Below, in pieces: positions 51,937 to 59,450 of a DNA stretch of 64,000 bases; positions within the stretch are counted from its first letter, which is position 1, and each line of letters starts with the position of its first letter. The translations under genes were made by a program, and so were the position numbers. The stretch spans positions 1 through 64,000 of the forward strand of contig NZ_JANURN010000007.1 of assembly GCF_030249855.1 (NCBI RefSeq), given 5' to 3'. The DNA comes from Helicobacter_B zhangjianzhongii (GTDB lineage Bacteria > Campylobacterota > Campylobacteria > Campylobacterales > Helicobacteraceae). Under the pieces are notes generated by a model that saw only the letters and a list, made by a program, of their open reading frames with translations, made no database searches and was not told the origin of the DNA.

Positions 51937-52801
51937 TGCACGCTCCTTTGGTTTTTAGTGAGTTGTTTTTTAGCGCGTAGAAGATGATTAACGCCCCTAG
52001 GGCAATCATTATCAAGCATAGAATCTGCCCCATACTCAAAGAGCCAAAAAGCCCTAGCTGCGCATCAGGCTCCCTCCAATACTCCGCGATAAAGCGCATA
52101 AGCCCATAGCTCACCCCATAGACGCCAATAAGCGCATTAGTAAGAGGCTTGTATGTAGAGCATAGCACGATGATTATAAACACCACAAACCCTTCAAGGA
52201 TAGCTTCTAGTAGCTGGCTAGGGTAGCGTAGCACACCATTGACTATAATCCCAATTTTTTGCCCAAAGATGTCATTTTCTCCCACCACTCGCCCAAAAAG
52301 CTCTTGGTTTAAGAAATTCCCCACACGCCCAAACACATATGCTAGTGGCACACTTATAGCGACTAGATCTAGCAAGGGTAGTAGGGATATATGCTTGATT
52401 TTGGCAAAGATATATGATGCTAGCAAGAATCCCACCACCCCGCCGTGGAAGCTCATACCGCGGATACCGATAAAATTCCCATACGGATCAAAGGGGTTAA
52501 AAATCTCTATCGGGTGGGCTAAATACCAGAATCTATCGGGATCGTAGATAAGCACATAGCCAAGCCTAGCCCCCAAAATCACGCCAATTTCTGCCCAGAT
52601 AAAATAGCTATCTAAAAGCTGCTTTGATATGGGGAAGCGCGTGGGATTTATGCGGATAAAAAAGTGCGCGACAAAAAGCGCGAAAATAAGCGCACATACA
52701 TACGCGATCCCATACCAATGCACGCTTGCGCCAAATATGCTAAATGCCACAGGATCAAAATGCGCATAGATTGTATTCCACAGGCTATATTGCATCTCCA
52801 T
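51914..52801 (-). CDS. lgt: Prolipoprotein diacylglyceryl transferase
   Basis: 295 residues with about seven membrane helices. Transfers diacylglycerol from phosphatidylglycerol to the lipobox cysteine, the first step of lipoprotein maturation. The signature GRVGNFLNQELFGR is near residue 158. HWYGIAYVCAL, RLGYVLIYDP and RGMSFHGGVVGF are also conserved. Ends overlapping the SMR gene. Starts 8 bases after the STAS-like gene. Confidence 0.96.
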   Translation of the reverse strand: MEMQYSLWNTIYAHFDPVAFSIFGASVHWYGIAYVCALIFALFVAHFFIRINPTRFPISKQLLDSYFIWAEIGVILGARLGYVLIYDPDRFWYLAHPIEIFNPFDPYGNFIGIRGMSFHGGVVGFLLASYIFAKIKHISLLPLLDLVAISVPLAYVFGRVGNFLNQELFGRVVGENDIFGQKIGIIVNGVLRYPSQLLEAILEGFVVFIIIVLCSTYKPLTNALIGVYGVSYGLMRFIAEYWREPDAQLGLFGSLSMGQILCLIMIALGALIIFYALKNNSLKTKGACNASNNQS

Positions 52802-52809
52802 TGTAGTCC

Positions 52810-53160
52810 TTATGAGTTTTTGTAGTTGCGCGGATCGTGCTCGACACTAATGGCAAATATCTTGTCAAACTCCACAGATTCTAGTAGCTCAAGCAAGTGG
52901 TAGTTGTTTGTGCCAAGGCTAAAGTCATAGTTATTATAGAGCTTTAGGCGTAGCAAATGCCCTAGGGCATAGGTATTGAAAGGAAAGGCATCAAGCAGCA
53001 TAATGCGCCATTGGCTAAAATCCCTAGAATCCACTTTTATATGCGTGGCGATAAGCTTATCAAGCTTGTTGGCAAACTCCAGATAATCTTCATAAGTCTT
53101 CACGCGCCCTTGAGAGCACAGATATAAAATATCATTTCTTTTTGCGGTGCTAAATTGCAA
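52810..53160 (-). CDS. Possible STAS-domain protein (anti-sigma factor antagonist-like)
   Basis: 116 residues. The second half (RIMLLDAFPFNTYALGHLLRLKL, then LLELLESVEFDKIFAISVEHDP) lines up with STAS proteins of the SpoIIAA/RsbV type, which have FIDSSGLGxLLRL and a C-terminal LLxLTGLDKIF segment. The usual DSSG is replaced by NTYA, so the serine phospho-acceptor is missing unless the Thr or Tyr substitutes. It overlaps by 11 bases a gene that looks like the matching kinase. Residues near 43-48 (KVDSRD) coincide with a repeat copy. The family call is by eye only. Confidence 0.45.
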   Translation of the reverse strand: MQFSTAKRNDILYLCSQGRVKTYEDYLEFANKLDKLIATHIKVDSRDFSQWRIMLLDAFPFNTYALGHLLRLKLYNNYDFSLGTNNYHLLELLESVEFDKIFAISVEHDPRNYKNS

Positions 53161-53722
53161 GATATTGTCCTTTGATTACCATTGATATAGTGCGATATTG
53201 TGCGGAGATGATCGTAAATCGTGGTGCATTGTAGCAGAAAATTTCCGCATATCGTTTAATGAGCTTGTGTCCTAGATTGTGGTGGTGGGTGGATCCTAGG
53301 GGGCTAGGCTGCTTAGATGTATGCAGGCATATAAGAGGGCGTGTGTAGGCAGATGGCTTGCCCTTGGGGTAGCAAAATGCCTTGATAGTAACGGAGTAGC
53401 AAAAGCTTAGATGCAATCTCTGGCGATCGCAAATATGCGTGGTGATTAGCAGGGTGTGTGGCGGTGGGGCTGGGGGTGTTTTGTGTATATGCAGTGTGGG
53501 GGCATAAAGATCGCATAGCCCGTATTTTAGGATATTTGTGCCTAGCTCAAAAAGCAGGAGATACACGCTATCTCGCCACTTTGGTGCGATGGGTGAGATA
53601 GTGGATTCTAGCGCGGACTCTAAGCTAGCAAAGGCTAAAGGGCAGCGGGGCTTCAAAGCTCTCTCCAAGCACACAAATGCGGCTTGAATGCAGCATAAGC
53701 CTAGGAGCATTTGCACCGCCAT
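53150..53722 (-). CDS. Possible degenerate HATPase (RsbW/SpoIIAB-like) protein
   Basis: 190 residues from the first ATG. The N-box LLLFELGTNILKYG (residues 55-68, with Glu and Asn conserved) and a G2-like HNLGHKLIKRYAE near residue 148 resemble anti-sigma kinases. The central G1 box (DxGxG) is not visible, and this part is rich in Pro, His and Thr. The first 32 codons overlap the end of the pseudouridine synthase gene, so the real start may be GTG 53674 or nearby. Overlaps the STAS-like gene, as rsbV/rsbW genes do. Could also be a decayed gene. Confidence 0.45.
   Translation of the reverse strand: MAVQMLLGLCCIQAAFVCLERALKPRCPLAFASLESALESTISPIAPKWRDSVYLLLFELGTNILKYGLCDLYAPTLHIHKTPPAPPPHTLLITTHICDRQRLHLSFCYSVTIKAFCYPKGKPSAYTRPLICLHTSKQPSPLGSTHHHNLGHKLIKRYAEIFCYNAPRFTIISAQYRTISMVIKGQYLAI
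53602..53616 (+). repeat. Dispersed repeat copy in the HATPase-like gene
   Basis: AGTGGATTCTAGCG is read as ALESTIS at about residues 37-43 on the minus strand, beside a natural ASLES stretch. Confidence 0.7.
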
Positions 53723-54344
53723 AGAGTGTATCGCCGATGATCGGGTGTCCTATATGGGCTAAATGCACGCGGATTTGATGTGTCCTGCCTGTTTCTATCT
53801 GCACGCGTAGCAAGGTCTTTTTGCCTATAATGGATTCTGGGGCGATGTGGGTTAGGGCTTCTAGCCCATCTTTATGCACTTTGCTTTTAGCACTCTTGCC
53901 CTTTTTGGTAAGGATTGGGGCGTTGATAGTCGCACTCTCTGGGACAATGCCACTCACAAGCGCGTAGTAGATCTTCTCCACCTTGCGTGCTTTAAAGGCG
54001 TTGATAATCTCTAGGGCTGTTTGACTCTGGCTCTTAGCTAGCAGTAGCACACCGCTTGTTTCTTTATCGAGTCTGTGGAGTAGCTCATAGCCTTGAAATC
54101 GCGCTTGTATCGCATAGCTTTCTAAAAATGCTGGCTTATTTACCACAAGCAAATCCCCCCTTTGCGCGATTATGCTAATTGGCGCGATGTCTTGGATCTG
54201 GAAGTTTGTCTTAGGATCTAGCAGGGCGCGTGCTAGGGTGAGCTTTCTGCCATTGGCACTTACAAGCCCATCATCAATGAGGGATTTTGCTTTTTTGTGG
54301 GAGATGTGTTTTTGCAGGCTTAGGAGTTTGTAGGCTTTTTCCAT
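53625..54344 (-). CDS. RluA-family pseudouridine synthase, short form
   Basis: 239 residues. An N-terminal S4-like segment (HISHKKAKSLIDDGLVSANGRKL) is followed by the catalytic motif LLHRLDKETSGVLLLAKS (aspartate in HRLD) and GRTHQIRVHLAHIGHPIIGDTLYGG. Shorter than RluD types. Lies next to waaA, as in H. pylori, with 4 bases between. The downstream HATPase-like gene overlaps it by up to 98 bases. Confidence 0.9.
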   Translation of the reverse strand: MEKAYKLLSLQKHISHKKAKSLIDDGLVSANGRKLTLARALLDPKTNFQIQDIAPISIIAQRGDLLVVNKPAFLESYAIQARFQGYELLHRLDKETSGVLLLAKSQSQTALEIINAFKARKVEKIYYALVSGIVPESATINAPILTKKGKSAKSKVHKDGLEALTHIAPESIIGKKTLLRVQIETGRTHQIRVHLAHIGHPIIGDTLYGGANAPRLMLHSSRICVLGESFEAPLPFSLC

Positions 54345-54348
54345 TTGG

Positions 54349-55662
54349 CTAGTCCTTGTGCGTGGTGATTGCTTGGATAAGCGTGGAGAGGCTTGCTTGT
54401 GCGTGCTTGTAGGAGCTGTGCGGTAGGCTTTGGTGGGCTAGGAGGGTGGATTCCAGCTCGCTTGGCTTGCATAAGGTGTAGCCATCAATGCAGGCAAAAA
54501 GGGCTTCTTGATTAAATATCGCTTCGCCGCTGATAAGCTTAGTGCCAAAAAATGCCGGCTCAAGGGGATTATGCCCGCCTGCTGGGACAAATGCACCGCC
54601 TAAAATCACTATATCTGCTATGACATAGCAGTTGTTTAGCTCGCCTAGGGTGTCAAGCAAGATGACTTGTATATCGCTTGGTGGGCAGTGTGTGAGATCG
54701 CTCTGGGAGAATCGCGTGAAGCTAAAATCGCTAGATTCTAGCAATGTGCTTACTTCATCAAAGCGTTCGGGGTGGCGAGGGGCTAGGATTAGTAGGCTAG
54801 AATCCATTTTTTGCGTTTTGGGCGATTCTAGCCCACAAGCCGAATCCATTTTGCTAGAATCCACTTTTTTTAACGCGCTAAAGGCTTGCAGCACCAGCTC
54901 TTCCTCCCCCCTATGCGTAGAGGCAGCGACAATCACTAGGCGATTTTTGGGCTTAGGGTAAGTGTGGCTTATGTGAATGGGGCTTAGCAGCTTGAGATTC
55001 CCAAAGATGTGGATATTGCGCGCTCCCAAGGTGCTTAGGCGATCTGTGTCAGCTTGAGTTTGGGCAAAGACTCTATCAATATAGCTAAAAAGCACGCGAT
55101 AAAACGCACGGAAACGGCGGTATTTAGGATAGGAGCGCGTGGAGATTCTCGCGTTTATGAGTAAAGTCTGCGCGCCTAGTGCCTTAGCAGTGTGAAAAAG
55201 CTCTAGCCATAGCTCCGCTTCGGTAACCACAAGGGCTTGCAGCTGTTTTAGGCGGCGGGCATAAAAGGGCAGGAATATCTCAAAAGGCAGGAACTCCACG
55301 CGGATTGTAGGCTCACTCGTATAGCTACTTTGGGCTAGGTCAAAGCCTGTCTGCGTGGTGGTGGTGAGCAAGATATTGCGCGTGGGGGTTGCTAGGGCTT
55401 GTATGATTGGCTCTAGGGATTTGATCTCGCCAAAGGAGCAGGCGTGCAGCCAAATATGCGGACAAAAATCCTTGCAAAATCCGCTAGATCTTGGGGTAAA
55501 AACGCGCACAAATGGGAAAAATCGCGCAGGGATAGAGCGGCGGTATTTGGGCTTGGTGCTAAGGTAGAGTAGCGGCAGAGCAAGTAGGATCCACGCCGCA
55601 CCACAAAGCACGCGATATAGCCAAATAGCCATATACGCACACTTAGGCTTGGCTGTCTGCAC
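54349..55662 (-). CDS. waaA: 3-deoxy-D-manno-octulosonic acid (KDO) transferase with a repeat-derived insertion
   Basis: 437 residues. Adds KDO to lipid A. An N-terminal membrane anchor (IWLYRVLCGAAWILLALPLLYL) is followed by a GT-B fold: WLHACSFGEIKSLEPII, TEAELWLELFHTAKALGAQTLLINARISTRSYPKY, and in the C-terminal half VAASTHRGEEELVLQAF and GGAFVPAGGHNPLEPAFFGTKL. Between LVLQAFSALKK and LLILAPRHPERFDEV are about 22 extra residues (VDSSKMDSACGLESPKTQKM), encoded by repeat DNA at 54797-54871. Adjacent to flgZ and the RluA gene as in H. pylori. Confidence 0.94.
   Translation of the reverse strand: MQTAKPKCAYMAIWLYRVLCGAAWILLALPLLYLSTKPKYRRSIPARFFPFVRVFTPRSSGFCKDFCPHIWLHACSFGEIKSLEPIIQALATPTRNILLTTTTQTGFDLAQSSYTSEPTIRVEFLPFEIFLPFYARRLKQLQALVVTEAELWLELFHTAKALGAQTLLINARISTRSYPKYRRFRAFYRVLFSYIDRVFAQTQADTDRLSTLGARNIHIFGNLKLLSPIHISHTYPKPKNRLVIVAASTHRGEEELVLQAFSALKKVDSSKMDSACGLESPKTQKMDSSLLILAPRHPERFDEVSTLLESSDFSFTRFSQSDLTHCPPSDIQVILLDTLGELNNCYVIADIVILGGAFVPAGGHNPLEPAFFGTKLISGEAIFNQEALFACIDGYTLCKPSELESTLLAHQSLPHSSYKHAQASLSTLIQAITTHKD
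54797..54871. repeat. Short mosaic repeat element, copy D, inside waaA
   Basis: Two cores (CTAGAATCCATTTTTT and CTAGAATCCACTTTTTTT) flank GCGATTCTAGCCCACAAGCC, which matches copy B at 23381-23400 with one difference. In frame. Confidence 0.88.
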
Positions 55663-55665
55663 GAT

Positions 55666-56370
55666 TTAGGATTCTAGGTAGAGGATCCTGCCACAATGTG
55701 GGCAGGTGATAATATCAGCACTATGAGAAATATCGCTTAAAAGCTTGTCATTTAGCTTGATGAAGCAGCCGCCACAGGCGTGGCGTTTGATAGGCACGAC
55801 ACTAGAGTTTTTCGCCCATTTGCGGATCTTTTCATAAAAGGCGATGATATTTTGATCCATAGCAGTTATGCACTTTTCTTTCTTGGCAAAAATAGCTTGC
55901 TGGGATTGCTTGATCTCTTCTATCTCTCCATCGACTTTTTGCTGCTCTTGGGCGATTTGTGATTCTAGCTCGACTAATTGCTGGGCGATCTCTTGCTCTT
56001 TTGGCGCGTAGGATTCTAGCTCTTTATTTAGACGCGCTATTTCGTTGTTTGCGTGCTTTAGCTGCTCTTTTGCTAGGTCTTCTTCAATGGCAAGTCCGCG
56101 TGCTTCTCTGTCAGAGCAGCCATCTTTAATGCGCTGGGAGATAGCTTCTAGCTTGGCGTTGTTGTCTGTGATATTGGCTTCGTTGCGCTCTATGGCTATG
56201 GCTAGGGCTTCCTTTTCTTCACTGGAGCGAGATTGGCTAGCGATAAGCTCTAGCTTCTGGGCTAGGAGCTTGTCGAGATTGGCGCGTTTCTCCTGCATTA
56301 CAGGCACAAGTGCATCAGATTCTGTATCAATCTGCGCGATTTGTATGAGCTGTTGCAAATGTTTATTCAT
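55666..56370 (-). CDS. flgZ: FlgZ/HP0958-type coiled-coil zinc-ribbon protein
   Basis: 234 residues. Residues 1-175 form a long antiparallel coiled coil (ATHEAL-type heptads such as LDKLLAQKLELIASQSRSSEEKE). The C-terminus is a C4 zinc ribbon: HACGGCFIKL and ITCPHCGRILY. The H. pylori homologue HP0958 stabilises sigma factor RpoN and affects flagellin mRNA, so this gene links to the flagellar genes in the window. Lies between waaA (3 bases) and nif3-like (8 bases). Confidence 0.93.
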   Translation of the reverse strand: MNKHLQQLIQIAQIDTESDALVPVMQEKRANLDKLLAQKLELIASQSRSSEEKEALAIAIERNEANITDNNAKLEAISQRIKDGCSDREARGLAIEEDLAKEQLKHANNEIARLNKELESYAPKEQEIAQQLVELESQIAQEQQKVDGEIEEIKQSQQAIFAKKEKCITAMDQNIIAFYEKIRKWAKNSSVVPIKRHACGGCFIKLNDKLLSDISHSADIITCPHCGRILYLES

Positions 56371-56378
56371 AAAAGTCC

Positions 56379-57107
56379 TTATAGGTAAGAAAATGGGGAA
56401 AAGTTAGGCAGTATTGTAGCACTGAGATTCTTAATTTTCAAAAGGCTTTGCAGGATTTTTGTAAATTCTCTCTCGCTCTCATAATGCCCCACATCGATGA
56501 AGCTTAGTCCATTGCTTTTGCCAATCATCGCATCGTGGTATTTCACATCGCCGCAGATTAGGCAGCTATGTGGCGTGGTGATCTCCCTAGCGTAGCTTGC
56601 CCCAGAGCCACACACGATATAAATATGCTCTATATTCTGCTCTGCTTGCACGAAGCGGATATGCTCTAGGGATAGAGCCTTTTTGCACGATTTAGCAAGC
56701 TCTAGCAGCGGTGTGGGCGCGATCTGGCAGTGCTGGGCTATGCCTTGCTCTGTGGTGGCAAAGCCTAGGATCTCTCTAGCAAAATGCGCGTTTAAATGCG
56801 TGAGGTCAAAGTTTGTATGCATAGCGATGAGGGCGCAGTTTTTCTGCATAAGTGTGGCGATGAGATTGGCAGGGTAGGTGGCGGTGTCTAGGGACTTTAG
56901 AGGGGAGAATATGAGCGGGTGGTGGGTGATTAGCAAGGTGTTTGGCTCTAAATGTTGCGCCATAGTAGAGTCTAGCTCTAAAGCCAGCGCGATAGAATCC
57001 ACCTTTTGCCCCATTGTGCCGATATTTAGCCCAGAGTTATCCCAGCTTGCTTGCAGGCTGAAGGGGCTTAGGCTATCTAGTAGGGTGTAAATTTCGCTGA
57101 TATACAT
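56379..57107 (-). CDS. NIF3-like dinuclear metal-centre protein
   Basis: 242 residues. Family motifs: SWDNSGLNIG near residue 22, LLITHHPLIFSPLKSL near 57 (metal-binding His pair), MHTNFDLTHLNAHFAREILG near 98, and DVGHYESERE near the C-terminus with the last His and Glu ligands. Thought to bind two metal ions; linked to GTP cyclohydrolase-type folds. Exact function unsettled. In H. pylori the next upstream gene is glyQ. Here the restriction-modification operon lies between. Confidence 0.92.
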   Translation of the reverse strand: MYISEIYTLLDSLSPFSLQASWDNSGLNIGTMGQKVDSIALALELDSTMAQHLEPNTLLITHHPLIFSPLKSLDTATYPANLIATLMQKNCALIAMHTNFDLTHLNAHFAREILGFATTEQGIAQHCQIAPTPLLELAKSCKKALSLEHIRFVQAEQNIEHIYIVCGSGASYAREITTPHSCLICGDVKYHDAMIGKSNGLSFIDVGHYESEREFTKILQSLLKIKNLSATILPNFSPFSYL

Positions 57108-57163
57108 TGAGAAAACTCCTTTTGTGGTTTTGTCGATTCAGTCTTGGGTGGGCAATGCGCGTG

Positions 57164-57224
57164 ATTTTGCAAATTTCGGGCGGTCATTACCGCTTAGGTA
57201 ACTCCCGCCCAAAATTTGCAAAAA
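57164..57224. repeat. Nested perfect hairpin of unknown role
   Basis: TTTTGCAAATTTCGGGCGG (57165-57183) pairs with CCGCCCAAAATTTGCAAAA (57205-57223) over 19 bp with one C/A-type mismatch. Inside it TTACC and GGTAA form a second 5-bp stem around GCTTA. Confidence 0.85.
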
Positions 57225-57295
57225 ACACCCACAGCCCCACCACAATCCCTAGAATCGTGTGAGATAAAACAGGCTTTTTGAAGAAGCCCTTTTTT

Positions 57296-57336
57296 TGTCA
57301 TTGCGAGACACTGCGAAGCAGTGGCGTGGCAATCCA
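57296..57336 (+). repeat. Palindromic repeat of the CATTGCGAG...GTGGCAATCC type
   Basis: One base differs from the copy at 20542-20583 (GCGAAGCAG against GCGTAGCAG) over about 40 bases. Confidence 0.9.
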
Positions 57337-57478
57337 CAAAAGAAATGGATTCTAGCCCAATACTACCGCAAGAGAAACAAGCCTACTTAGAATCGTTTTG
57401 CATTATATCGCACTCCTAGAATCCACTTTTTTAAATTGCAGACAAAAATACAAAGCGTAGCTTCTTTAGTAATCCATA

Positions 57479-57511
57479 CTAGAATCCACTTTTTCAAAAA
57501 GTGGATTCTAG
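57479..57511. terminator. Palindromic pair of the dispersed repeat after hsdS, possible terminator
   Basis: CTAGAATCCACTTTTT (57479-57494) and AAAAAGTGGATTCTAG (57496-57511) form a perfect 16-bp inverted repeat with a single central base, 2 bases after the hsdS stop. The position suits a terminator for the restriction-modification operon. Confidence 0.65.
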
Positions 57512-57513
57512 GG

Positions 57514-59193
57514 CTACTCCATCCTTAAGCCCTTTTTGAGTGTGAAAAGGGTGTCTAAAATTTGAGTGATATGTTCTTGCTCTTGGAGTGGCGGCAGGGG
57601 GATAGTGAAGTTTTTTAAAATATCTAGCGGTGGAATATTTTTAATAGCTGAACCTTTGCTGTTTTCTTGAGATTTTTGCTTAATAAGAAAATCAAAAAAA
57701 ATCATAAAATATGGTATCCACTCTTCATTGACTAGCTTGATTTTCATTAAGGCTTGATTGATAATTCCTTTCGGTGCATTTTTTGGAATTCTAAAAATTT
57801 CGCCTATCGTCCCCGCACAACTTACAATAATGTCATTTTCAAAAACTTCAAATTGCTTTAGTTTTTCAAAATGTTCTAATGAAATATAGTATTCCCCTAG
57901 AGTTTCGCTCTTTTGAATAGCATTTTTTTGCTCGTATATTTTTACTGCATTATTTCCATTTGGGATAAACATATCTTTTGTAATTGCACTCCCAAAGGGA
58001 CCTTTTTTCATCTCACAAATATCCCCAAGTTTGACCCACGCCCAAGAATTTGGGATAGTAAAGGGGGCTTCGCTAAAGTTTAACGGCGTGATTTCTTTGC
58101 ATTTTGCAATTTCTTTTTTTAAAATTTGAATTTGGGATTTCAAAAAGGCTTTTTTATCCTTGTCTTTTTCAAGCTTTAATTCTTTTTCACAAATTTTGAG
58201 CTTCTTTTCTAAATCTTTGCGTTTTTGCTTTATGTTATCGTTGTAAGTGCTGATTTCATCAAAGGCGGAGAGTGTAGGGGAGCTTCTGCGATAAAGTTTG
58301 CTTAAACTGCCCTCTAGGGCAAGTTTGAGCAAACTCTTTTCAATTCTCTTTTCAATTCTCTTTAAATTCTCTTTAGTCATAGCAAAATCATTTGCGAGTG
58401 AAACGAGCAAATCAAGTTTTTTGACAATTTCTTGCTGTTCCTTTAACGGCGGCAGGGGGATAGTGAAATTTTTTAACATTGTTTGATTAATATTATTTTG
58501 TGCAACACCCCTGCCCAAACTATTAACATAATCTTTCATAGACATTAAACAATACATTAAAAACTTAGTATCATAGTCATAAGTTTCTATAAGGGCGGCT
58601 ATGGCTTGATTTGTCGCCGCATCTATATTTAAAATTGCAGTTTCACCAAGCGTTGCAAATATCGTATAAAGCAAAGTGCCTTTTTTAAAAATTTTTGCCG
58701 ATGAATTTTCAAGTCCTAATTCCGTGATAAATTCTTGCGTTTGATTGACGACATTATTTTTCACATCGGCTATTTTTACCCACGGGATTGTGCCGTTGTG
58801 CCAATATTCTATTTTATCCCTTGAAGGTGTGCCTCCGCTCACTATCTCACAAATATCCCCGAGTTTGACCCACGCCCAAGAATTTGGGATAGTAAAGGGG
58901 GCTTCGCTAAGGTTTAACGGCGTGATTTCCTTGCATTTTGTAAGCTCTTTTTTTAGCATTTGAATTTGAGATTTTAAAAAAGCTTTTTGCTCTTTGTCTT
59001 TTTCAAGCTTTAATTCTTTTTCACAAATTTTGAGCTTCTTTTCTAAATTTTTGCGTTTTTGCTTTATGTTATCGTTATAAATTTCAAGCTCATCAAAGGC
59101 GTTAAGCCCATTATTTTCACGGCGGAATTTCGCAGTCAAGCTTCCCTTAATAGCATAGTCTAGCAAGGACTTTTTTAAGGTATCTGTTTTCAT
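57514..59193 (-). CDS. hsdS: Type I restriction-modification specificity subunit HsdS
   Basis: 559 residues. Sets the DNA target of the HsdRMS complex. Two target-recognition domains follow conserved helical segments; each TRD ends with the family motif IPLPPLKEQQEI or IPLPPLQEQEHI. Residues 31-116 and 310-394 are nearly identical: a charged helix (KQKRKNLEKKLKICEKELK) leading into SEAPFTIPNSWAWVKLGDICE. The TRDs themselves differ (SGGTPSRDKIEYWHNG against KKGPFGSAITKDMF). The start overlaps the toxin stop by 4 bases. Confidence 0.95.
   Translation of the reverse strand: MKTDTLKKSLLDYAIKGSLTAKFRRENNGLNAFDELEIYNDNIKQKRKNLEKKLKICEKELKLEKDKEQKAFLKSQIQMLKKELTKCKEITPLNLSEAPFTIPNSWAWVKLGDICEIVSGGTPSRDKIEYWHNGTIPWVKIADVKNNVVNQTQEFITELGLENSSAKIFKKGTLLYTIFATLGETAILNIDAATNQAIAALIETYDYDTKFLMYCLMSMKDYVNSLGRGVAQNNINQTMLKNFTIPLPPLKEQQEIVKKLDLLVSLANDFAMTKENLKRIEKRIEKSLLKLALEGSLSKLYRRSSPTLSAFDEISTYNDNIKQKRKDLEKKLKICEKELKLEKDKDKKAFLKSQIQILKKEIAKCKEITPLNFSEAPFTIPNSWAWVKLGDICEMKKGPFGSAITKDMFIPNGNNAVKIYEQKNAIQKSETLGEYYISLEHFEKLKQFEVFENDIIVSCAGTIGEIFRIPKNAPKGIINQALMKIKLVNEEWIPYFMIFFDFLIKQKSQENSKGSAIKNIPPLDILKNFTIPLPPLQEQEHITQILDTLFTLKKGLRME
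58013..58265 (-). repeat. Internal direct repeat of hsdS, second unit
   Basis: Nearly identical to 58848-59100, about 835 bases away in the same orientation. Recombination between them would remove one target-recognition domain. Confidence 0.85.
58848..59100 (-). repeat. Internal direct repeat of hsdS, first unit
   Basis: Encodes residues 31-116. Pairs with 58013-58265; single-base differences are few (for example in the GACCCACGCCCAAG block the two are the same). Confidence 0.85.
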
Positions 59194-59450
59194 TTGTAAA
59201 TATCGCCCCTTGAGTCTGCCTTATAAGCATAGATTAAAATCTCGCTTTCAAGCACTTCGTATAAAAAGCGGTATTTGCTAATTCTTAGGCGGTAGTGGTT
59301 TGCTTTGCCTTGCAGTTTTTTAATATCTAGCTTCGCTTCATAAGGATTTTGCGCGATTGTCTCAAAGCTTTCAAAAACTTTGGCTTGTATGTCTTGGTGC
59401 TTTTTTAAAAACTTTATAAAATCCTTGTGATACTCTATGTTATAGGGCAT
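59190..59450 (-). CDS. RelE/ParE-superfamily toxin
   Basis: 86 residues. Fold features: N-terminal helical hairpin (HKDFIKFLKKHQDIQAKVFESF), then KKLQGKANHYRLRISKYRFLYEV and a C-terminal ILIYAYKADSRGDIYK, which match RelE/ParE/YafQ toxins. Family members cut ribosome-bound mRNA or poison gyrase; which applies here is not visible. Overlaps the upstream antitoxin gene by 11 bases and hsdS by 4, so it is part of the hsd operon. Confidence 0.88.
   Translation of the reverse strand: MPYNIEYHKDFIKFLKKHQDIQAKVFESFETIAQNPYEAKLDIKKLQGKANHYRLRISKYRFLYEVLESEILIYAYKADSRGDIYK

Larger units (their letters stand above)
57108..57513. other. Gene-free boundary between nif3-like and hsdS
   Basis: 405 bases without a supported gene. 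In order it holds a nested hairpin (57164-57224), a CATTGCGAG-type palindrome (57296-57336), three dispersed-repeat copies (near 57352, 57417, 57479) and a perfect palindromic pair beside the hsdS stop. This marks one side of the inserted restriction-modification block. Confidence 0.8.

Noticed and set aside
57280..57298. Rho-independent terminator on the plus strand (GGCTT / AAGCC then T-run)
   Set aside because: No plus-strand gene ends nearby. On the minus strand, where genes lie, the T-run is an A-run.
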